A stretch of DNA of 64,000 nt from JBBIQV01 sp964555285 (lineage in GTDB: Bacteria; Nitrospirota; Nitrospiria; Nitrospirales; Nitrospiraceae), in assembly GCA_964555285.1 (NCBI GenBank), contig CAZKRM010000001.1, forward strand, positions 124,001 to 188,000, read 5' to 3'. Below the pieces are notes generated by a model. It had not been told where the DNA came from, did no database searches, and was given only the letters and a program-made list of their open reading frames with translations. A program made the position numbers and the translations under genes. Position 1 is the first letter of the stretch, and every line of letters begins with the position of its first letter. Shown one piece after another: positions 25,120 through 34,211 of the stretch.

Positions 25120-25437
25120 GTGGATGAGGTCTCTACCTATGTGCTCTACGACATTCCAGACGATGGCGTTCGCACGAAGATTGCCGATGTGTGCAAGGAC
25201 TATGGGCTCGAGCGCATCCAATTCAGCGCGTTTTGTGGCTCGCTGACCCGTAACAAGCGGGAAGAGTTATTTCTTCGATTAGGCGACGTGTTGGGCGAGC
25301 GGCCGGGGAAAATCCTTCTCCAGCCGGTCTGCGAGAAAGATATCCGTAACGGCTTGCGCGTCGAGAATGAAGATGCCGGCGCCGAACCTGAATCATCCCA
25401 AGCTGACGCTCCGGGTGAACGACCTGAAGCAGTATGA
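25120..25437 (+). CDS. cas2: CRISPR-associated Cas2
   Basis: A 105-residue protein from GTG 25120. The N-terminus TYVLYDIPDDGVRTKIADVC is the conserved Cas2 beta-alpha core, with the Asp at the end of the first strand and R-x3-C downstream; QFSAFCGSLTRNKREEL continues the ferredoxin fold. It bridges Cas1 dimers during spacer acquisition. The C-terminus is extended by about 15 acidic residues that overlap the first 71 bases of cas4 in another frame. Confidence 0.85.
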   Translation: MDEVSTYVLYDIPDDGVRTKIADVCKDYGLERIQFSAFCGSLTRNKREELFLRLGDVLGERPGKILLQPVCEKDIRNGLRVENEDAGAEPESSQADAPGERPEAV

Positions 25438-25975
25438 CTACTGCCCGCGCGTGGTGTATTACCAATACGTCATGCCGGTCGAGCGGAAGGCGACGTTCAA
25501 GATGGAGCATGGCAAGTCGGCTGAAGAACGGCTGGATGAGTTGGAGCTACGGCGGGGCGTGCGCCGCTATGGGCTGCCCGATGGCCAGCGTCATTTTCAT
25601 GTCTGGCTGACTTCTGAGGGCCTTGGGCTGTCCGGCAAACTGGACTTGCTGATTGAATCCTCAACCGGCTGGTATCCGGTCGATTTCAAAGAGACCACAG
25701 GTCCCGCGCGATCGAATCATATCTTGCAACTGTGCGGGTATGCGCTGCTGGTCGAAGAAGTGTACCGGTGTCCGGTCCCTCGTGGGTTCATTTATCTCAT
25801 TCCAGGAAATCGCGTCGAATCGGTCGAGTTGACGGATGGTCTCAAGTCTGAAACACTTGGCACCCTAGGTCTGATTCGTGAAATGATTGTGTCGCAGCGC
25901 GTGCCGGAGGCGACCGAGCTTCGAGCCCGCTGCACGGACTGTGAGTATCGCAACTACTGTGGGGATGTGTTTTGA
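25367..25975 (+). CDS. cas4: CRISPR-associated Cas4 exonuclease
   Basis: A 202-residue Fe-S RecB-family protein. The first cluster cysteine is in KQYDYCPRVVYY and the last three are at the C-terminus (RCTDCEYRNYCGDVF). The nuclease core is LSGKLDLLIE, YPVDFKET and LQLCGYALL. Cas4 selects and trims prespacers with the correct PAM. It overlaps cas2 by 71 bases; the order cas1-cas2-cas4 then array puts the adaptation module next to the leader. Confidence 0.9.
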   Translation: MKMPAPNLNHPKLTLRVNDLKQYDYCPRVVYYQYVMPVERKATFKMEHGKSAEERLDELELRRGVRRYGLPDGQRHFHVWLTSEGLGLSGKLDLLIESSTGWYPVDFKETTGPARSNHILQLCGYALLVEEVYRCPVPRGFIYLIPGNRVESVELTDGLKSETLGTLGLIREMIVSQRVPEATELRARCTDCEYRNYCGDVF

Positions 25976-26040
25976 TCCGCGGCTTGCTGTCCGCTGTCCG
26001 CTTTCCGCCCTACGGAGAGCGGGACGCGGATCGCGGGAAG
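25976..26040. repeat. Word-repeat tract 6 after cas4
   Basis: Starts directly after the cas4 stop. Words such as TGTCCGCTGTCCGC and CGGATCGCGGGAAGCGGG form complementary halves. It resembles the tracts at 13522-13740 and 25037-25119 and precedes the CRISPR leader. Confidence 0.5.
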
Positions 26041-26144
26041 CGGGTTTCGCAAACCACCCCGGGTTTATGGCAACCGAGAGGTTTTCGATAAATCGGCTTT
26101 GGACATGGCTCAATTGGCTTGGTTTATTGCGCCCTTCGTGAGCG
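26041..26144 (+). promoter_or_regulatory. CRISPR leader with candidate promoter
   Basis: The AT-richer 100 bases before repeat 1. TTGGAC (26099-26104) and TTTATT (26123-26128) are separated by 18 bases, predicting a start near 26135, about 10 bases before the first repeat. The opposite end of the array has a mutated repeat, which supports this as the leader end. Confidence 0.6.
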
Positions 26145-27654
26145 GTTGAAGAGCCCTTCCCTACGAAGAGGGAACTGAAAGAAACTTGGTCGTGACCTCT
26201 ACCAGCCGAGTCACGCCGTTGAAGAGCCCTTCCCTACGAAGAGGGAACTGAAAGAGACTTCCAACCGCGCTTTGAACAACGCGGTCGGCTCGTTGAAGAG
26301 CCCTTCCCTACGAAGAGGGAACTGAAAGGTCGGCCAACGGGCTGCGGTGGTTGTACCGGCGGAACGTGTTGAAGAGCCCTTCCCTACGAAGAGGGAACTG
26401 AAAGAAGAACTGGCCCAGTATTTCGTAGCCGCGCAGGTCGGTTGAAGAGCCCTTCCCTACGAAGAGGGAACTGAAAGCTTCATACACTCCAGCAGTCGGT
26501 CCATCCCGGGCCGTTGAAGAGCCCTTCCCTACGAAGAGGGAACTGAAAGTTTAATGGAGCAGGATCCTTTACGCCTCCGGGAGCGTTGAAGAGCCCTTCC
26601 CTACGAAGAGGGAACTGAAAGGGATGGACCTTGCGTTCCCCCTAGTCGCGGAAGTAGTTGAAGAGCCCTTCCCTACGAAGAGGGAACTGAAAGATCCGCG
26701 TGGTGAACGATCTGCAACCGATCACCAGTCAGTTGAAGAGCCCTTCCCTACGAAGAGGGAACTGAAAGGATCAAGCCAAGGTCCGCCCCTTCACCGTCTA
26801 TCTCCCGGTTGAAGAGCCCTTCCCTACGAAGAGGGAACTGAAAGGGAAACATACGAGGCTCCGTGCCCCGAAGGCGTGCTGTTGAAGAGCCCTTCCCTAC
26901 GAAGAGGGAACTGAAAGACGATGGAGACGGCGGCCCCGGCAGCGGCGGCCCAGTTGAAGAGCCCTTCCCTACGAAGAGGGAACTGAAAGACAATATCCAT
27001 CGTCTGATTGGGCAGATTGATATTGTTGAAGAGCCCTTCCCTACGAAGAGGGAACTGAAAGCGGATCTCACCAGCACGACCGGCGTCTTGCCTGCCGGGG
27101 TTGAAGAGCCCTTCCCTACGAAGAGGGAACTGAAAGCCTTCGCTTCCTCCTCCTCGCTCGGACTCGGTCGTTGTTGAAGAGCCCTTCCCTACGAAGAGGG
27201 AACTGAAAGGAATAAGCTGATGCGGGAAGCGGCGGAAATGGGAAGTTGAAGAGCCCTTCCCTACGAAGAGGGAACTGAAAGGGATAATCGTCATAGCCGG
27301 TGGCCTCGCGCTTTTCGTTGTTGAAGAGCCCTTCCCTACGAAGAGGGAACTGAAAGTCTAATTTCTCCAGCTCCAGCGTCCGGTTTCAGTTCCAAAGTTG
27401 AAGAGCCCTTCCCTACGAAGAGGGAACTGAAAGCCGAGGGGGTGGCTGAAGTCCCGGACGCAGAGGCCGCGTTGAAGAGCCCTTCCCTACGAAGAGGGAA
27501 CTGAAAGCGCGGATCGGCGTGAGGACGACCACATCGCGCCGGCAAGTTGAAGAGCCCTTCCCTACGAAGAGGGAACTGAAAGGCACTTTGACTCGCGCCT
27601 GCGTCCCGTTGATCGTCGCTGAAGAGCCCTTCCCTACGAAGAGGGAACTGAAAG
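26145..27654 (+). CRISPR. CRISPR array, 21 repeats, 20 spacers
   Basis: 37-base repeats beginning GTTGAAGAGCCCTTCCC, with middle TACGAAGAGGGAAC and end TGAAAG. First repeat 26145-26181, last 27618-27654. All seen copies are identical except the last, where the second base is C instead of T; a degenerate last repeat marks the distal end. Spacers are 35-40 bases. TTCCCT and AGGGAA within the repeat can form a 6-base-pair stem with a 6-base loop, as expected for a Cas6 substrate. The array is on the plus strand, after cas4 and its leader. I cannot identify spacer targets. Confidence 0.97.
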
Positions 27655-27806
27655 GATTAGGGCGTGCCGCCAAGGAGGCGGGGGACTGAGGGGGGGGATC
27701 TGGTTCTCGCGCCCTATTCCATTTTCGCCATGATTGAGATATGAAGTGGGGGCGGCGATGACGCCGCAGCATCACAGACTCACCCACACATCACAGGAGA
27801 CACGCG

Positions 27807-27905
27807 ATGGCCAAGGGCATGCAACAGAAGAAAGATACCAAGAAGAAAGCCGCCAAGACGCTCATGGAAAAGCGCGCCGACAAGGCCGCCAAGAAGCGCG
27901 GCTGA
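27807..27905 (+). CDS. Tiny lysine-rich protein
   Basis: A 32-residue frame, MAKGMQQKKDTKKKAAKTLM followed by EKRADKAAKKRG. CAGGAGACACGCG precedes the ATG, a good ribosome binding site. More than a third of residues are lysine, so it is strongly basic and could bind nucleic acid; I know no assigned function. It is the first gene after the array's distal end. Confidence 0.55.
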   Translation: MAKGMQQKKDTKKKAAKTLMEKRADKAAKKRG

Positions 27906-27953
27906 TTCGCCCCACACTTCGGCCGTTCTGATCCGAAGCGGACCCCACTGCGC

Positions 27954-27990
27954 CCATCAACGTGCGTCAGCGAGGAGCGCACGTTGATGG
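27954..27990. repeat. Perfect 13-bp inverted repeat
   Basis: CCATCAACGTGCG (27954-27966) and CGCACGTTGATGG (27978-27990) pair perfectly across an 11-base loop. It follows the lysine-rich gene by 48 bases. It could be a terminator without a T-run or a protein-binding site. Confidence 0.55.
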
Positions 27991-28065
27991 CTCCGCTCTC
28001 CGCCCCCAATGCATCGCATCGAGCCGGTGCACCACGACGCACGGCCGCACTCTCTTTCTCTCATC

Positions 28066-28312
28066 TCACCGGCTTTCAGTGGCGGCAATTCCATGAAATT
28101 CAGAATGCCCCCGTTTCTCCCCCCTCAGGTACGGGCTGAGTCCTCCGTCCGTCAGGACCTCGACCTGACAGGCCAATAGCTCTTCCACATCTTGCCAGAG
28201 GCCGACGAGATCCAGCAGGCTTCGACCGCGCTCCATCTCGACCAAGAAATCTACTGCGGATGGCTGGAAACGTGAGGCGTCTCTCGTGAACCGTATTCGG
28301 CGAACGACACTG
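28066..28312 (-). pseudogene. Decayed MNT nucleotidyltransferase gene
   Basis: On the minus strand, VDFLVEMERGRSLLDLVGLW continues into QDVEELLACQVEVLTDGGLSPYLRG and stops at 28066. This is the middle and end of an MNT nucleotidyltransferase (DVDFLVEF...GLSPRLR pattern). Upstream, YGSR lies in one frame and RDASRF in another, so the FGSxARG region is broken by a frameshift, and no start codon is visible. It is the fourth trace of an MNT gene in the window. Confidence 0.7.
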
Positions 28313-28344
28313 TCACGGGGCTTGTTGTAGGTGGCTGGGGATGC

Positions 28345-28518
28345 TTACCGCTTGAACCGGTTCCACTGATGGATCGTGGTTCCAGACATAGGCCGGCTGC
28401 AATAAGGGCTGATGCCGACTTCATAGATCTGCTTCGGCACTTCGAGCCACCCGGTTGCCGGATTGGTGACACCGCGCGCCAACTTCTTGGCTGGTTGGAG
28501 AAGAAGCGGCTCCTCCGC
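28345..28518 (-). pseudogene. Fragment of exosortase-associated TIGR04073-like gene
   Basis: An open frame without a start codon reads AEEPLLLQPAKKLARGVTNP then ATGWLEVPKQIYEVG and ends FKR stop. The ARGVTNPATGWLEVPKQIYE core matches the TIGR04073 family as I remember it. A stop codon lies directly upstream of the frame and the rest of the gene is missing, so it is treated as a remnant. The family name is tentative. Confidence 0.4.
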
Positions 28519-28595
28519 ACGTCATTTCTTCTTACCGACCGGAGGGTCTCAAGGTCAAGTTGCAACCGCGTGGCTATTTCGTTATCGTACCGGCG

Positions 28596-30224
28596 ATGAT
28601 CTCGCCTCGCGCGCGTCAGATTCTGCTTGCCTGCGCGAGCGGTCTTCTTTATCCCCTCTGCTTCCCGAATTTTGATGTTGGGTTTCTCGCCTGGGTCGTG
28701 CTCGTTCCCCTCCATCTCGCGATCGAGGATGCCTCGCCGAAACGGGCGTTCTGGCTCGGCTGGCTGACGGGGATCATCGGATCCACCGGGGTCCTGTACT
28801 GGGTCATCACGGTCATGCACCTGTACGGCAAGGTCCCGCTCCCGATCAGCGTGGCCATCATGCTCTTGTTGAGCGCGTACGTAGGCATGTACGTGGCGTG
28901 GTACTCGATCGGATTCATCTGGCTGCGTCGGACCTTCCCGACCCTCGTCGTCCTGGCTGCTCCTTGCCTGTGGATCAGTTTGGAATGGGTACGGACCTAT
29001 CTCCTGTCCGGTTTCCCCTGGGCTCTCTTGGGCTATTCACAGTATCAATGGTTGCCGGTGATTCAAATCGCCGACCATACCGGCGTCTACGGCCTCTCGT
29101 TCTTAGTCGTGTCGGTCAACCTGGGCCTGACACACCTCGTCCTATGGCTCCTTGCAAGGGTCTCAGGAGCCCTGCCCCGACCGCTGGTCTGGCATGCGCC
29201 TGTCGCCGCTGGGGTTGGCTTGGTCGTGGCCCTCGCCTACGGCCAGGCCATCTTGGCTCAGGCGAGGTCCACAGATCGATCCCGCTCGCTGCAAGTCGGT
29301 GTGATCCAGCCCAACATCGATCAATCCCAGAAATGGGACGTCGCCTTTCGCCGGGAGACACTCGATCGTATGACACGCCTCACCGCGCAAGTCGCTCCCG
29401 GGGCCGATGTGGTCATCTGGCCGGAGGCCGCGACGCCGTTTCTTTTCGAGTTGGAGCCTGAATACCGGCTGGAACTGTCGGCACTGGCTCACCGTGCGGA
29501 GACGCCGATTGTGTTCGGCAGTCCGACCTTCCGACGCGACGCCGATGGTCGCCCGTACCTGCTCAACAGCGCCTATTTGCTCTCCTCGGATGGGCAGATC
29601 CTGGGCCGCTACGACAAGCAACATCTTGTCCCTTTCGGGGAATACATTCCCCTGAAGTCGTCGCTGCTGTTCTTCTTGGACAAGCTGGTCGAGGGAATCG
29701 GGGATTTCCAGCCTGGGCCTGGTCCTACCCTCCTCTCCTTTACGCCACGGAACTCATCCCCCGGCGCAACGAATGGGATCCGCCGGCAGGCGAGGTTTGG
29801 AGTCGTGATTTGCTATGAAGTCATCTTTCCCAATCTCGTCCGCGAGCTAGCCGCGAACGGAGCGGACTTCCTGGTGACCATCACCAACGATGCGTGGTTC
29901 GGGCGCTCCTCGGCCGCCTCCCAGCACTTCGGGATGGTGGTGTTCCGATCGGTGGAAAATCGCCTGGCCTTCGCCCGCGCGGCGAACACGGGCATCTCAG
30001 GATTCATCGATCCCTATGGGCGCATCGTGCAGGCCACGCCCATTTTTACAGAAGCGGCCCTCACCGGAACTCTACCGATCGGCCGAACACCCACCTTTTA
30101 CAGCCGTTACGGTGATGCCTTTGCATACGGCTGTGTTATAATCACCGCGCTTTTGTGCCTGACCGGCTACGTCTCGCGAAGAACGGGACCCACCCGCGGC
30201 ACTCCGGCTTCCACACCAGCGTGA
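28596..30224 (+). CDS. lnt: Apolipoprotein N-acyltransferase
   Basis: The last enzyme of lipoprotein maturation: it N-acylates the diacylglyceryl-cysteine so that Lol can export lipoproteins. About 542 residues from ATG 28596; a TTG at 28560 gives a longer alternative. Six to seven membrane segments fill the first about 210 residues (WVRTYLLSGFPWALLGYSQY is conserved). The nitrilase-like domain has the catalytic triad: Glu in VVIWPEAATPF, Lys in GRYDKQHLVPFGEY, and Cys in FGVVICYEVIFP. A final membrane helix follows. It leads an apparent operon with prfB, lysS and lol genes. Confidence 0.95.
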   Translation: MISPRARQILLACASGLLYPLCFPNFDVGFLAWVVLVPLHLAIEDASPKRAFWLGWLTGIIGSTGVLYWVITVMHLYGKVPLPISVAIMLLLSAYVGMYVAWYSIGFIWLRRTFPTLVVLAAPCLWISLEWVRTYLLSGFPWALLGYSQYQWLPVIQIADHTGVYGLSFLVVSVNLGLTHLVLWLLARVSGALPRPLVWHAPVAAGVGLVVALAYGQAILAQARSTDRSRSLQVGVIQPNIDQSQKWDVAFRRETLDRMTRLTAQVAPGADVVIWPEAATPFLFELEPEYRLELSALAHRAETPIVFGSPTFRRDADGRPYLLNSAYLLSSDGQILGRYDKQHLVPFGEYIPLKSSLLFFLDKLVEGIGDFQPGPGPTLLSFTPRNSSPGATNGIRRQARFGVVICYEVIFPNLVRELAANGADFLVTITNDAWFGRSSAASQHFGMVVFRSVENRLAFARAANTGISGFIDPYGRIVQATPIFTEAALTGTLPIGRTPTFYSRYGDAFAYGCVIITALLCLTGYVSRRTGPTRGTPASTPA

Positions 30225-30242
30225 AGAGGAAAGGATCGAGGC

Positions 30243-31380
30243 ATGCTTGATGACGTGCGTGCGCGAGTGCAGACGATTGGGGATCAGGTCGGCGAACTAC
30301 GGGGGCATCTTTGACCTTGCCCGCATGACGACCGAGCTCAAGAGTTTAGAGGAGAAGACCGCGAGTTCCGACTTTTGGAATGATGCGAAAGCTGCGGCAA
30401 AGGTCAGCCGGCGAAAAGCCACGGTGGAACGCGAGCTCACCCGCTGGCGTGAAATCGAACGCCGGCAGAGCGACCTTGTCGCCATGGTAGACCTCGCGGA
30501 AGAAAGCGGCGACGCGGACCTCGAACGGGAACTCACCACGGAACTCGGGCAGTTCGAGACGCTGGTCCATGAGCTGCGCATCGAACTGCTGCTCTCCGGG
30601 GAGCATGACAGCAGCAACGCGATCTTTGCCATCCACCCGGGGGCCGGCGGGACTGAATCGCAGGATTGGGCGCAGATGCTGCTGCGCATGTATGTGCGCT
30701 GGGCGGAGCGGAAGGGGTATAAGGTCGAGACCCTCGACCTGCTCCCCGGCGATGAAGCGGGCGTCAAGAGCGCGACGCTCTCGATCACCGGGCCCTACGC
30801 CTATGGGTTTCTCAAGGCCGAGGCCGGTGTGCACCGCCTGGTGCGGATTTCCCCGTTCGATGCGAATAAGCGGCGCCACACCTCCTTCGCGTCCGTGTTC
30901 GTGTATCCGGAAATCGAAGAAGATGTCGAGCTCGTCATCGAGGAAAAGGATCTCAAGATCGATACCTTTCGGGCGGGCGGCGCGGGCGGACAGAATGTGA
31001 ACAAGGTCGAGACGGCGATCCGGATCACCCACATTCCCACCAATATCGTCGTGCAATGCCAAAACGAGCGGTCCCAACTCCAGAATCGCAACGGGGCGAT
31101 GAAAATCCTCAAGGCGCGATTGTTTGAGGTGGAACGCCAGAAGAAGGAAGCCGAATTCAACGCGATCGTCGGAGAGAAAAAAGAGATCGGCTTCGGGAGC
31201 CAGATTCGCTCCTACGTCTTTCAGCCCTATCAGATGGTCAAGGACCATCGCACCAATCACGAGATCGGCAACGTCAGCGCAGTGATGGATGGGGACCTGG
31301 ACGGGTTTATTGAAGCGTATCTGAAAACGAAGCTTGCGAAGACAGCTATCAGCCATCAGCCATCAGCTAATGAGAATTAA
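30243..31380 (+). CDS. prfB: Peptide chain release factor 2 (programmed +1 frameshift)
   Basis: RF2 recognises UAA and UGA. The true start is ATG 30243 (MLDDVRARVQTIGDQVGELR), with GAGGAAAGGATCGAGG upstream. Frame 0 ends at TGA 30312-30314 and the remaining gene is in +1 frame, so it is read as join(30243..30311,30313..31380), 378 residues. Seen: the SPF recognition tripeptide (VRISPFDAN), and GGQ in RAGGAGGQNVNKVET. The C-terminus, TAISHQPSANEN, comes from the word-repeat hairpin that starts within the gene, so it is longer than usual. It is followed by lysS, as in several other bacteria. Confidence 0.95.
30301..30315 (+). promoter_or_regulatory. RF2 +1 recoding site
   Basis: GGGGG (30301-30305), three bases, then CTTTGAC (30309-30315). 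CTT-TGA-C is the classical slip where low RF2 lets the ribosome shift +1, with the G-run pairing with 16S rRNA. The spacing between the G-run and CTT is three bases, as in the well-known E. coli site. Confidence 0.9.
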
Positions 31381-31416
31381 GCTGATCGCTGCGAGCTGAC
31401 CGCTGAAGGCTGAGAA
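31341..31416. repeat. Word-repeat hairpin 7 (AGCTATCAGCCATCAGC type), prfB-lysS
   Basis: The left arm (AGCTATCAGCCATCAGCC) lies inside the end of prfB and includes its stop codon region; the right arm (GCTGATCGCTGCGAGCTGAC and GCTGAAGGCTGAG) runs up to the lysS start. The arms are complementary in words. It seems to have extended prfB by about 12 codons. Confidence 0.6.
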
Positions 31417-31417
31417 G

Positions 31418-32899
31418 ATGGATGAACTGAACGAACAACGGCAGCAACGGATTAAGAAGTTGGAGGCCCTGCGGCAGCTCGGAGTCCAGCCCTACGGAAC
31501 GCGTTTCGAGATCGAAGACCGTGCCGGGCGGCTGACTCAACTGCACGGGGACAAATCCAAGGAGACGCTTGAGCAGGAGAAGATCGCCTGCACGTTCGCC
31601 GGCCGGATCGTCGCGCTGCGGCGCTTTGGGAAGGCGGCGTTCGCGGTCCTGCAGGATGGCTCGGATCGGCTGCAGGTCTATCTGAAAAAAGACTTGCTGG
31701 GCGAGCAGAGTTATCAAGTCTGCGAGCAACTGGATCTCGGAGACTGGATCGGAGTGACCGGCGTCCTGTTCAGAACGAAGACGAACGAGTTCACCGTCGA
31801 AGTCAGGACGCTGACGTTCTTGAGCAAAGCCCTGCGTCCCCTGCCGGAGAAATGGCACGGGCTCACGGACGTCGAGACCCGCTACCGGCAACGGTACGTG
31901 GATTTGATCGCCAATCCCTCGGTCCATGAAATCTTTGCCGCACGCAGCCGCATCATCGCCGGCATCCGGGCGTTCCTGATCGCACGCGACTTCCTGGAAG
32001 TCGAAACACCCATGATGCATCCCATTCCCGGTGGGGCGACGGCCAAGCCCTTTGTGACTCATCACAACGCGCTGGGCACCGACCTCTATCTGCGCATTGC
32101 GCCCGAACTCTACCTCAAGCGACTCATTGTCGGGGGAGTCCCTCGCGTCTTCGAGATCAATCGCAACTTCCGGAATGAAGGCATCTCCACGATCCATAAT
32201 CCGGAATTCACGATGCTGGAATTTTACGTGTCGTATGCCGATTACAATGACCTGATCGCGCTGACGGAAGAGCTGTTCGTCCAACTGGCGAAGGATATTC
32301 TCGGCACGACCGCCATCGCCTACCAGGGAATGCAGATCAACCTCGCCCCACCCTGGCGGCGCTGGTCTTACCGGCAGGCGATTCTGGAGGTGAATAAGTT
32401 GGAGCCAAGCGCCTTGCAGGACCGGGACGCGGCGCTCGCGGCGGCGAAGCGGCTTGGCGTGGAAGTCGATCCCAAAGCATCCCTGGTCAATATTGTGAAC
32501 GAGATCTTCGAGGAAACGGTCGAGCCCAATCTTCAGCAACCGACGTTCATCACCGATTACCCCCTCGACATTTCTCCATTGGCGCGCCGCAAGGATGCCG
32601 ATCCGACCCTCACCGATCGCTTCGAGCTCTACATCGCCGGTCGTGAAATCGCCAATGCGTTCTCCGAGTTGAACGATCCACTGGATCAGCGCGGGCGGTT
32701 CGAATCACAGGCCGAACAACGGGCAGCCGGCGACGAAGAAGCCCACCTGGTGGACGAAGATTTTCTACGGGCGCTGGAATACGGCATGCCTCCGACTGCC
32801 GGAGAAGGGATCGGCATCGACCGGCTCGTCATGCTCTTCACCAACCAGGCGTCGATCCGTGACGTCGTGCTGTTTCCCCAGCTCCGTCCAGAGAAATAA
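31418..32899 (+). CDS. lysS: Lysyl-tRNA synthetase (class II)
   Basis: A 493-residue class II enzyme that charges tRNA-Lys. N-terminal OB-fold about residues 55-150 (FAGRIVALRRFGKAAFAVLQ). Motif 1 region near FLEVETPMMHPIPGG, with GGATAKPF; motif 2 VFEINRNFRNEGIS..HNPEFTMLEFY; motif 3 GIGIDRLVMLF near the C-terminus. Length agrees with bacterial LysRS. It starts right after a hairpin and is followed two bases later by lolC/E, so the genes are closely linked. Confidence 0.97.
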   Translation: MDELNEQRQQRIKKLEALRQLGVQPYGTRFEIEDRAGRLTQLHGDKSKETLEQEKIACTFAGRIVALRRFGKAAFAVLQDGSDRLQVYLKKDLLGEQSYQVCEQLDLGDWIGVTGVLFRTKTNEFTVEVRTLTFLSKALRPLPEKWHGLTDVETRYRQRYVDLIANPSVHEIFAARSRIIAGIRAFLIARDFLEVETPMMHPIPGGATAKPFVTHHNALGTDLYLRIAPELYLKRLIVGGVPRVFEINRNFRNEGISTIHNPEFTMLEFYVSYADYNDLIALTEELFVQLAKDILGTTAIAYQGMQINLAPPWRRWSYRQAILEVNKLEPSALQDRDAALAAAKRLGVEVDPKASLVNIVNEIFEETVEPNLQQPTFITDYPLDISPLARRKDADPTLTDRFELYIAGREIANAFSELNDPLDQRGRFESQAEQRAAGDEEAHLVDEDFLRALEYGMPPTAGEGIGIDRLVMLFTNQASIRDVVLFPQLRPEK

Positions 32900-32901
32900 C
32901 G

Positions 32902-34179
32902 GTGACCCTCCCCTACGAGATATTCATCGGGCTCCGCTACCTCCGCGCCAAACGGCGCAATCGGACGATCTCCTTCAACACGGTTGTCTCGATTGCCGGC
33001 ATTACGTTGGGAGTCGCCGCGTTGATCGGCACCGTCGGCATCATGACCGGCTTCAAAGAAGACATTCAGGCCAAGATTCTTGGGACCACGGCCCACATCG
33101 TCGTTCACGACCGGACCAAAGAGGCCATGACCGACTACGATGCGCAAGTGACGCGCATGGCAGAAGTGCCCGATGTTGTCGCGGCGACGCCGTTTGTCCT
33201 GCGGCAAGTCCTGCTCACAACGCAATCCGGCGTCCAAGGCATCGTCTTACGGGGCATCGATCCGGAGCGGGAGGGGCGCGTCACGGAGCTTGGGAAAAAC
33301 CTTACCGCTGGAAGCCTATCGGACCTGCAACATCCCGTGACGGTGACCCAGCCACCCGGCAACGCGCCGGGTGAGGAACCAACGCCCACGACTCGCCCGG
33401 GTATCATTCTGGGCAAGGAGCTGGCACTGCGGCTCGGCGTCTTCATCGGCGACACCGTCAACGTCGTGTCGCCGGTCGGGCCCATGAACGCCATGGGTAT
33501 GATCCCAAAGATCAGGCTGTTCGCCGTGGCAGGAATTTTTCAGTCCGGCATGTACGAATACGATTCCTCCCTCGCCTATATCGAACTGGGCGAAGCGCAA
33601 AAGTTCTTCAACATGGGCCACACCGTGACCGGCATCGAGGTCAAGGTGACCGATGTCTTTCGTGCCGGCGACATCGCCCGCTCCATCGAACAGCACCTGG
33701 GCTTCACCTACGGCGCGCGCGACTGGATGCAAATGAACCGGAACCTGTTTTCCGCGCTCAAACTGGAGAAGACCATGATGTTTCTCCTGTTGGTGCTGAT
33801 CACGATCGTCGCCTCGTTCAACATCGTCAGCACCCTCACGATGATCGTGACGGAGAAACAAAAAGAAATTGCGATCCTCAAGGCAATGGGGGCCACGCGA
33901 AAAGGCATTATGCGCATTTTCATGCTGAACGGACTGATCATCGGCGTGGCCGGCACCGCCATTGGAATTCCCTTAGGTTACACCTTTCTGTGGCTGATCC
34001 AAACCTTCTGGACGTTCGATCCCACCGTCTACTACATTTCGCGTATCCCCGTGCATGTCCAGTCGCTGGATGTGCTCCTCGTGGCCGGCTCGGCCATCGC
34101 CATCAGCTTCGCCGCCACCCTCTACCCATCGCTGCAAGCGGCCAAGCTCGATCCGGCAGCGGCGCTGCGCTATGAATAA
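32902..34179 (+). CDS. Lipoprotein-releasing ABC permease LolC/LolE family
   Basis: A 425-residue permease with an N-terminal membrane helix (NTVVSIAGITLGVAALIGTV), a large periplasmic domain (about 60-270), and three C-terminal helices (KTMMFLLLVLITIVASFNIV; GLIIGVAGTAIGIPLGY; VLLVAGSAIAISFAATLYPS), the LolC/E pattern. With LolD it extracts mature lipoproteins from the inner membrane. A single permease gene is present, so it may work as a homodimer (LolF-like). The GTG at 32902 lies two bases after the lysS stop. Confidence 0.9.
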   Translation: MTLPYEIFIGLRYLRAKRRNRTISFNTVVSIAGITLGVAALIGTVGIMTGFKEDIQAKILGTTAHIVVHDRTKEAMTDYDAQVTRMAEVPDVVAATPFVLRQVLLTTQSGVQGIVLRGIDPEREGRVTELGKNLTAGSLSDLQHPVTVTQPPGNAPGEEPTPTTRPGIILGKELALRLGVFIGDTVNVVSPVGPMNAMGMIPKIRLFAVAGIFQSGMYEYDSSLAYIELGEAQKFFNMGHTVTGIEVKVTDVFRAGDIARSIEQHLGFTYGARDWMQMNRNLFSALKLEKTMMFLLLVLITIVASFNIVSTLTMIVTEKQKEIAILKAMGATRKGIMRIFMLNGLIIGVAGTAIGIPLGYTFLWLIQTFWTFDPTVYYISRIPVHVQSLDVLLVAGSAIAISFAATLYPSLQAAKLDPAAALRYE

Positions 34180-34211
34180 GAGTGATTGATCACTTACTCA
34201 CCCAATCACTG

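Noticed and set aside
26624..27787. Several open frames of 60-150 codons running through the CRISPR repeats on both strands
   Set aside because: They translate the 37-base repeats over and over and have no ribosome binding sites; they are artefacts of the array.
30247..30311. Start of prfB in the +1 frame at 30247
   Set aside because: Frame 0 from ATG 30243 has the ribosome binding site, normal RF2 N-terminus and the CTT-TGA-C recoding signal.
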